The position numbers and the translations under genes are program-made. The notes under the pieces were generated by a model that was given only the letters and a program-made list of their open reading frames with translations, searched no databases and was not told the origin of the DNA. Below, one piece after another: positions 58,815-64,000 of a DNA stretch of 64,000 bases. The stretch's first letter is position 1. Each line of letters starts with the position of its first letter. The stretch spans positions 363,519 to 427,518 of the forward strand of contig NZ_JAENHM010000058.1 of NCBI RefSeq assembly GCF_016595245.1, in the 5' to 3' direction. The DNA comes from Azospirillum endophyticum (GTDB lineage: Bacteria; Pseudomonadota; Alphaproteobacteria; Azospirillales; Azospirillaceae).

Positions 58815-60047
58815 ATGACCCGTCAGGACAAGGCCGGTACGGCCGCACCGGAGACACCCGGAGCAGCCGCGGCGCACCGGGGCATCCCGACCGGCGTGTG
58901 GGCGCTCGGCTTTGTGTCCATGCTGATGGACATCTCCTCCGAGATGATCCACGCGCTTCTGCCGGTCTACATGGTGACTGTGCTAGGCACCTCGACGCTG
59001 GCCGTCGGCATCATCGAAGGCATCGCCGAGGCCACCGCATCGATCACGAAGGTCTTTTCCGGGGTGCTCAGCGACTGGCTCGGCAGGCGCAAGCTCCTGG
59101 CCGTCCTCGGCTACGGGCTCGCCGCCCTCACCAAACCGGTCTTCCCCTTGGCGGCCTCGCTTGAGTGGGTCGTCGCCGCCCGTTTTATCGACCGGATTGG
59201 CAAAGGCATCCGCGGGGCACCGCGCGACGCACTGGTCGCCGACCTTGCCCCGGCGCATCTGCGCGGAGCCTGCTTTGGCCTGCGTCAGTCGCTCGACACG
59301 ATCGGTGCCTTTGCCGGCCCGCTTCTCGCCATCGGACTGATGTGGCTGACGGCCGACCATTTCCAGGCGGTCTTCTGGATCGCCGTCATCCCGGCCATCC
59401 TGTCGGTGGGAGTGATATTGTTCGCCGTGACGGAACCGGAGCGAACAAAGGAACTGCGCCGGGTCCGCCTGCCGCTTCATCGCGACGAACTCGGCCGCCT
59501 GGACGCGGCCTACTGGCGGGTGGTGGCGGTGGCGGCCATATTCACCCTCGCCCGCTTCAGCGAAGCCTTCCTCATCCTGCGCGCCCAGTCGCTCGGCCTG
59601 CCGCTCGCCTTGGTTCCGATCGTGCTGGTGATCATGGGTCTCGCCTACGCGCTGTCGGCCTATCCGGTCGGCGTCCTCTCCGACCGCGTCAATCGCGTGA
59701 CCCTCCTGACCCTGGGCTTGGTCGTGCTGATCCTCGCCGATGTCGTGCTGGCCTTTGCATCCGGCTTCGCAGGCCTCGGCCTCGGCGTCGCGCTTTGGGG
59801 GCTGCACATGGGCTTCACGCAGGGGCTGCTGGCGACGCTCGTCGCCGAGGCCGCGCCAGCGGAGCTGCGCGGCACGGCGTTCGGCCTGTTCAATATGATC
59901 ACCGGCTTGTCCCTGCTGCTGGCCAGCGTCGTCGCGGGTGCGCTGTGGGATGCGACCGGCCCGCAGGGGACCTTTCTCGCCGGCGCCGGCTTCGCGGCAA
60001 TCGCCATCGCCGGCCTACTGCTCGTCGGCGGCCGCCCGAGGCGCTGA
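58815..60047 (+). CDS. MFS efflux transporter paired with ChrB-domain protein
   Basis: 410 residues with 12 membrane segments. The A-motif-like GVLSDWLGRRKLLAVLGYGL lies between helices 2 and 3, and GKGIRGAPRDALVADLAPAH is the cytoplasmic loop. ChrB-domain genes are often followed by an MFS gene of this type, and the pair is thought to give chromate or oxyanion tolerance. The specific substrate is not shown. A strong hairpin closes the unit. Confidence 0.82.
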   Translation: MTRQDKAGTAAPETPGAAAAHRGIPTGVWALGFVSMLMDISSEMIHALLPVYMVTVLGTSTLAVGIIEGIAEATASITKVFSGVLSDWLGRRKLLAVLGYGLAALTKPVFPLAASLEWVVAARFIDRIGKGIRGAPRDALVADLAPAHLRGACFGLRQSLDTIGAFAGPLLAIGLMWLTADHFQAVFWIAVIPAILSVGVILFAVTEPERTKELRRVRLPLHRDELGRLDAAYWRVVAVAAIFTLARFSEAFLILRAQSLGLPLALVPIVLVIMGLAYALSAYPVGVLSDRVNRVTLLTLGLVVLILADVVLAFASGFAGLGLGVALWGLHMGFTQGLLATLVAEAAPAELRGTAFGLFNMITGLSLLLASVVAGALWDATGPQGTFLAGAGFAAIAIAGLLLVGGRPRR

Positions 60048-60082
60048 GATTGTGGGCCGGTGCCCCGATCTCGGGCCGCCAC

Positions 60083-60111
60083 ACCTGCGGGGGGAGACGC
60101 CCCCCGCAGGT
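60083..60111. terminator. GC-rich hairpin between MFS and TonB-receptor genes
   Basis: ACCTGCGGGGGG and CCCCCCGCAGGT with a short AGACG-type loop, placed 35 bases after the MFS stop and 15 bases before the end of the convergent receptor gene. No U-run is seen on either side. Confidence 0.6.
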
Positions 60112-60125
60112 CCCGAAACCGGCTC

Positions 60126-62351
60126 TTACAGCTTCGCCCGCAGGGTCAGCAGCACGGTGCGCGGCTCGCCATAGATGTTGCCCGATTGAGGCGTGCCGAC
60201 ACGCTGGTAATAGCTGCGGTCGAACAGGTTCTTGACGTTGACCGCCGCCGTGACCTTCTCGGTCACGTCATAACCGACGCGGGCGTCCACCGTCGCATAG
60301 CCGCCCTGGGTCAGGCGGGCATAATTCAGCGACGGGAACTCGTTGTACATCGAGGTCTGGGCGGTCACGCCGCCGCCGACGCTCAGCCGGTCGTCGATGC
60401 TCTCCGGCAGGCGGTAGTTGGTCCACAGCTTGACCTGATGCGTCGGCGCGATGGCGGTGAAGGCGCTGCCGGAGTTGGCGCTGCTGTCCAGGCTCTTGGC
60501 CCGGGTGAAGGTGTAGCCGGCATAGGCGTCCCAGCCCGGCAGGATCTCGCCGGAAACGTCCAGCTCGAAACCGCGGCTCTGCGCCTTGCCGCTGGAGATG
60601 TAGATCGACTGGTTGGGGAAGCGCGGGTCGGACTGCGGCCGGTTCTCCTCCTCGATGTGGAAGACCGACGCGGTGGCGTGCAGGCGCCCGCCGAAATAGT
60701 CGGCCTTGACGCCGGCCTCGTACTGCCGCCCCTTCAGCGGCTCCAGCACCTTGCCCGACGCATCCACGAAGGATTGCGACTGGTACATCTGCGTCACGCT
60801 GGTGTAGAGCGCATAGGTGGAGTTGACGTCGTAGACGAGGCCGGCATAGGGCGTGACCTTGCCGCGCACCGACGCGCTGCTTTCCGCGGTGCCGGCGAGC
60901 CGGTCGGCATCCACCTTGGTCTGCCACCAGTTCATCCGCCCGCCGACGATCAGCTTCAGCGGCTCGGCCAGCTTCAGGCGCAGGACGCCATAGGTGCCCC
61001 AGCTGTCGGTGGTGGTCCTGGTGTCCCTCTGCCAGTCCCGCCAAGCCGGTTCGGGCGCCGAGGCGTCGGGCGAGAAGATGTTCTGCGTCACCGACCATGT
61101 GCCGACCGGATTGGCCGCGCGGTGGCGGAAGGTCCACCGCTCGTAGTTGGCGCCGACCACCGCCTCGTGGGTCCGTCCGAACAGCCCGAAATTGCCGCTG
61201 GCCGACAGGTCGGCGCCGATCTGATCCTGGTCGTAGCGGACCTTCTGGGCGTAGAGCGTCGTCCGGTTGACCCCCGGCGTGACCGGCGAATAGGCGTAGG
61301 CCATCTTCCGGTCCATCTCATTGTCGATGTAATGGGTGGCCAGCTTCACCGCCCAGCCATTGTCGAACCGGTGCTCCAGATCGGCGAAGCCGCCCTTGGT
61401 GGTGAAGACATCCTCGTTCCACGTCTCGCCCAGCGAGGTCGAGCGGTCGACGTCGAGCAGCCGCAACTGCGCCTGCCCGCCCACCACCGAGGCATAGCCC
61501 GGCAGGTTCCAGGCACCCTGGTAGCTCATGCGCTGATACCAGGCGCCGGCGGTCAGGGTGGTGTCGGGGGTCAGGTCGGCGGCGATGCTGCCATAGGCCA
61601 CCGCCCGGTCCTGTTTCGTCCAGTCCTGAAAGCCGTTGCGGTCCTGATAGGCGCCGACGAAGCGGCCGCGCAGGCTGCCGGACTGGTTCAGCGGCCCGGT
61701 GATGTCGCCTTCGCCGCGGTAATTGGCATAGGAACCGGCGGTCAGCTCGCCATAGCCTTCCAGCGTCTTCTTCGGCGTCTTGCGGACGAGATTGATGGCG
61801 CCGCCCGGACCGCCCATGCCGTTCAGCAGCCCGGCCGGTCCCTTCAGCACCTCCACCCGCTCATACATCGCCAGATCGGGCGAGGCGAAGATGCGGCTGT
61901 CCAGCGTGGTCGGCACGCCGTCGAACTGCAGGTTCGTCATCTCGAAGCCGCGCGAGTAGAACTGCAGGCGGTTGCCGTCGATCGGCTCCACCGTGACGCC
62001 CGGCGTCTGCTTCATGGCGTCTTCGAGCGTGATGAGCTTCTGCTCCTCGATGCGCTCGCGCGGCACCGTGGTGACGGTCTGCGGCACCTCGCGCGGGGCG
62101 AGCGGCAGCTTGGAGCCGACGCTGGTCGGCGGGTTGGCGTCGCGCTGGCGCTCGGCGCTGACGTCGATCGCCGGCAGGGTCATCGATCCGGACGACGCCG
62201 CGCTCCCGGAAGCGCTTCCATTGCCGGACGTCGTCGCTTGCGCCAAGGCGGCGACCGGCAGCAGCAGGGCCACGGCCGCGACCGACGCCGACAGGACAAC
62301 CCGCCCCCTGCTCCGCCCCCCGAAGCATCCAGACTGCCCGATTTCCCTCAT
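60126..62351 (-). CDS. TonB-dependent siderophore receptor
   Basis: 741 residues. The signal peptide has a hydrophobic core at about 18-38 (VVLSASVAAVALLLPVAALA). A TonB-box-like LPAIDVSAE precedes the plug domain (VPQTVTTVPRERIEEQKLIT, SRGFEMTNLQFDGVPT, VEVLKGPAGLLNGMGGPGGA). The barrel ends with GNIYGEPRTVLLTLRAKL. It resembles ferric-siderophore receptors of the FhuE/FpvA type and imports an iron complex across the outer membrane with TonB energy. A leader extension before the hydrophobic core is unusually long (about 17 residues). Two Fur-like sites lie upstream. Confidence 0.87.
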   Translation of the reverse strand: MREIGQSGCFGGRSRGRVVLSASVAAVALLLPVAALAQATTSGNGSASGSAASSGSMTLPAIDVSAERQRDANPPTSVGSKLPLAPREVPQTVTTVPRERIEEQKLITLEDAMKQTPGVTVEPIDGNRLQFYSRGFEMTNLQFDGVPTTLDSRIFASPDLAMYERVEVLKGPAGLLNGMGGPGGAINLVRKTPKKTLEGYGELTAGSYANYRGEGDITGPLNQSGSLRGRFVGAYQDRNGFQDWTKQDRAVAYGSIAADLTPDTTLTAGAWYQRMSYQGAWNLPGYASVVGGQAQLRLLDVDRSTSLGETWNEDVFTTKGGFADLEHRFDNGWAVKLATHYIDNEMDRKMAYAYSPVTPGVNRTTLYAQKVRYDQDQIGADLSASGNFGLFGRTHEAVVGANYERWTFRHRAANPVGTWSVTQNIFSPDASAPEPAWRDWQRDTRTTTDSWGTYGVLRLKLAEPLKLIVGGRMNWWQTKVDADRLAGTAESSASVRGKVTPYAGLVYDVNSTYALYTSVTQMYQSQSFVDASGKVLEPLKGRQYEAGVKADYFGGRLHATASVFHIEEENRPQSDPRFPNQSIYISSGKAQSRGFELDVSGEILPGWDAYAGYTFTRAKSLDSSANSGSAFTAIAPTHQVKLWTNYRLPESIDDRLSVGGGVTAQTSMYNEFPSLNYARLTQGGYATVDARVGYDVTEKVTAAVNVKNLFDRSYYQRVGTPQSGNIYGEPRTVLLTLRAKL

Positions 62352-62463
62352 TCCGATGATCCCCCACTCGTCACTGTACCGATGTCGATTTGCCCATTGA
62401 TTGGCGATGCTCCCCCCGTCGGCGTCCCAACACCGTTCCAGTGCCGGGAACAGACGGCTCTGA

Positions 62464-62488
62464 AATGCAATTAATAATTATTAGCATT
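62464..62488 (-). promoter_or_regulatory. Fur-like site upstream of the TonB receptor
   Basis: AATGC and GCATT arms enclose TAATAATTATTA-like AT-rich sequence, 25 bases with near-perfect symmetry, about 115 bases before the receptor start. Such dyads are bound by Fur/Mur-type iron regulators in alphaproteobacteria. Confidence 0.5.
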
Positions 62489-62571
62489 TGATGGCCGTCC
62501 GTTCCTTCGCTGGATCGTTTTCATGGCAAGCCTGCCGGAGCGATCACGCTCCGCCTTTCTGCATAGTGATA

Positions 62572-62588
62572 TTGATAGTTATTCTCAA
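62572..62588 (-). promoter_or_regulatory. Second Fur-like site
   Basis: Read on the minus strand TTGAGAATAACTATCAA, a good match to the classical GATAAT-type Fur consensus (GAGAATAACTATC). It lies about 220 bases before the receptor start; the first Fur-like site is between it and the gene. Confidence 0.45.
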
Positions 62589-62760
62589 GTTGATTTGCAA
62601 AATGCCGGTCGTGGCACCGTGGCAGAGAGGGAACTCCGCCCTCTCCTTCCACGAGATCGGCAACCGTGGTCGTCCAGCCCGCCAATCGGCGCGTGACGGA
62701 GCCGCATCGCGCCGACGCTCCATGACGCGACCGGCCAACCACTCGTCAACGCAGTAGGAT

Positions 62761-63423
62761 CTACAGCGCCGCCAGCGCCGCCGGCAGTTCATGCAGGTTG
62801 GCGATGGTGAGCGTCGCGTCAGGAAAGGGGTGTTTGCCGAACGCGTCGCGCACGCCGACGAAGGCCAGCGACAGCTCCGACGCCGCCGCGTAATCCTGCA
62901 CGGCATCGCCGACGAAGGCCACGCGCTCCCGCCGGAAGCCATGATGGGCCAGCAGCATAGCCGCCGTTTCCGCCTTGCGTGGCGGACTGCCATGCACCGA
63001 CACGAAGCGGTCGCCCATGCCCCGACCGGCGACGATCCGCAGCATCTCCTCGTGCGGCGTCGCCGAGATGACGAACAGGGATGGCCGGCCGGCATGCGCG
63101 GCGAGGAAATCCGCCGCGCCGGGGATCTCGGCGCAGGCGATCACCGCCTGCTCGACCGCCAAGGCGAAATCCTCGACCAGCCGGTCCAGCCGCTCCTCCG
63201 CAATGTCACGTCCGAGCACCTCGCGTTCGAAGCGCATCAGCTTCTCCCGCCGCGGCATGCCGCCGTTGGCGCGATGATAGGCGCGGATGGCATCCTGCAC
63301 CTCCGGCCCCTCGTCGGCGTAGAGCGTGACGAAGGCCTCCCCCTTCAGGCCGTTGGAATCGGCCAGCACGCCGTCGAAGTCGAAAATGATCGCGTCCCAG
63401 CGTTGATGCAGCATGCCGCTCAT
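62761..63423 (-). CDS. HAD-superfamily phosphatase
   Basis: 220 residues from MSGMLHQRWDAIIFDFDGVL, with ATGA overlap to the preceding synthetase gene. Motif I is DFDGVLADS, motif II VISATPHEE, the Lys region SPPRKAETAAML, and motif III AFVGDAVQDYAAA. It is a phosphoglycolate-phosphatase-like HAD enzyme with a helical cap (about 20-90). The substrate is unknown; co-translation with an acyl-CoA synthetase is unusual and may point to recycling of a phosphorylated by-product. Confidence 0.8.
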   Translation of the reverse strand: MSGMLHQRWDAIIFDFDGVLADSNGLKGEAFVTLYADEGPEVQDAIRAYHRANGGMPRREKLMRFEREVLGRDIAEERLDRLVEDFALAVEQAVIACAEIPGAADFLAAHAGRPSLFVISATPHEEMLRIVAGRGMGDRFVSVHGSPPRKAETAAMLLAHHGFRRERVAFVGDAVQDYAAASELSLAFVGVRDAFGKHPFPDATLTIANLHELPAALAAL

Positions 63424-64000
63424 CTCCCGAACCTGTCCTTGTACGTCTCGCGCAGCAGGGCCTTCTGTACCTTGCCCATGGCGTTGCGCGGAAGCTCGTC
63501 GACGAAGGCCACCGCCTTCGGCACCTTGAAGTTCGCCAGCTGCTCCTTGCAGGCGCCGATCACCGCCGCCTCGTCCACCGTCCCGCCAGCCCTCCGCGGC
63601 CGCTTCAGCACCACCGCCATCACCGCCTCGCCGAAGTCCGGATGCGGAATGCCGATCACCGCCGATTCCACCACCCCGTCGATGGCGTCGATCACCGTCT
63701 CGACCTCCTTGGGGTAGACGTTGAAGCCGCCGGAGATCACCAGATCCTTGGCCCGGCCGATGATGTGGACATAGCCGCGCGCGTCGATCCGGCCGACATC
63801 GCCGGTGATGAACCAGCCGCCGGGCCGGATTTCCTGCGCCGTCTTCTCCGGCATCCGCCAATAGCCGGAAAATACGTTCGGCCCCTTCACCTCCAGCACG
63901 CCGACATCGCCATCCGGCACCGGCTCCCCCGTCTTCTCGTCGGCGACCCGCACCGACACCTTGGGCAGCGGGAAGCCGACGGTGCCGGGAATGCGGTCGC
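63420..64000 (-). CDS. Acyl-CoA synthetase, C-terminal part (malonyl-CoA synthetase-like; runs off window)
   Basis: About 193 residues of the C-terminal region are present, beginning GTVGFPLPKVSVRVADEKTG and continuing beyond the right edge of the window. AMP-binding enzyme motifs are VKGPNVFSGYWRMPEKTAQE, GWFITGDVGRIDARGYVHII, GRAKDLVISGGFNVYPKEVE and the final catalytic Lys in LPRNAMGKVQKALLRE. The spacing and wording resemble malonyl-CoA synthetase (MatB), but substrate cannot be decided without the N-terminal part. It overlaps the HAD gene by four bases. Confidence 0.75.
   Translation of the reverse strand, partial: DRIPGTVGFPLPKVSVRVADEKTGEPVPDGDVGVLEVKGPNVFSGYWRMPEKTAQEIRPGGWFITGDVGRIDARGYVHIIGRAKDLVISGGFNVYPKEVETVIDAIDGVVESAVIGIPHPDFGEAVMAVVLKRPRRAGGTVDEAAVIGACKEQLANFKVPKAVAFVDELPRNAMGKVQKALLRETYKDRFGR

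Larger units (their letters stand above)
62352..62760. other. Upstream region of the TonB receptor; no gene seen
   Basis: About 410 bases containing two AT-rich Fur-like sites and the promoter of the receptor gene. Small open frames on both strands have no ribosome site or recognised content. Confidence 0.55.

Overview
The window is high-GC DNA with dense coding and many start/stop overlaps of the ATGA type. It looks like a chromosome or megaplasmid of a plant-associated alphaproteobacterium, most probably Azospirillum or a close relative. The main reason is a complete non-phosphorylating L-arabinose (D-galactose) pathway with a ChvE/SbpA-type sugar-binding protein and a GbpR-type LysR regulator, the arrangement known from Azospirillum brasilense. 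No database search was possible; family calls rest on recognised motifs.

Layout. (a) 1-3200 is an accessory block: the edge of a SWIM zinc-finger gene, an IS5-type transposase remnant, a YwgA-like/HD-domain pair and a decayed methylase fragment. It abuts five minus-strand tRNA genes (Val, Gly, Asp, Ala, Leu; 3201-3733). (b) 3808-12950 holds a phospholipase D-like protein, then galM and a ytfQ-ytfR-ytfT-yjfF sugar ABC transporter, and a porin. (c) 13164-27125 is the arabinose region. araE, araD and araB are on the minus strand. The LysR gene gbpR and a train sbpA-gguA-gguB-araA-chemoreceptor-araC are on the plus strand. Three promoters (ytfQ, araB, sbpA) share a two-part motif with identical 14-nt spacing, which suggests one regulon. 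(d) 27126-29234 is an inserted segment: a caspase-like protein and an AraC-type regulator, bounded by a 157-bp direct repeat of the araC 3' end. (e) 29387-30060 is a PIN toxin/antitoxin pair with a perfect 20-bp palindrome upstream.

(f) 30363-37259 is a six-gene minus-strand operon (prpF, dctA, a MaoC-type hydratase, a class III CoA-transferase, a CitE-type lyase and a fumarate-lyase-family enzyme) with a divergent LysR gene. It fits CoA-dependent breakdown of an itaconate/mesaconate-like dicarboxylate, with an extra front end. (g) 38672-43605 holds RNase J, cstA, two unknown small or medium proteins and a YbdD-like gene beside a broken yihY copy. (h) 44009-44250 is a REP-type repeat array. 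It is followed by a secreted Cys-containing protein, two tandem mosaic paralogues and a TolC/lipoprotein/MacB-ATPase/permease/membrane-fusion export operon. (i) 52271-53622 has an IS1182-like remnant beside a second copy of the ybdD/yihY segment; the two copies have lost opposite genes. (j) 53875-64000 holds an aspartate/glutamate racemase, a BtsR/BtsS-like two-component system, a polysaccharide deacetylase, a ChrB-domain/MFS pair, a TonB siderophore receptor with Fur-like sites, a HAD phosphatase and the end of an acyl-CoA (malonyl-CoA-like) synthetase.

How it fits together. Sugars (arabinose, galactose, possibly galactofuranose) are imported by two ABC systems, oxidised and dehydrated to 2-oxoglutarate, and probably sensed for chemotaxis through the binding protein and the embedded chemoreceptor. 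A second catabolic operon handles a branched C5/C6 dicarboxylate. Mobile remnants, tandem duplications and repeats cluster at 1-3200, 27126-30122 and 43370-52715. The best candidates for undescribed biology lie there: the caspase-like insertion, the mosaic paralogues with their exporter, and the reciprocal duplication.
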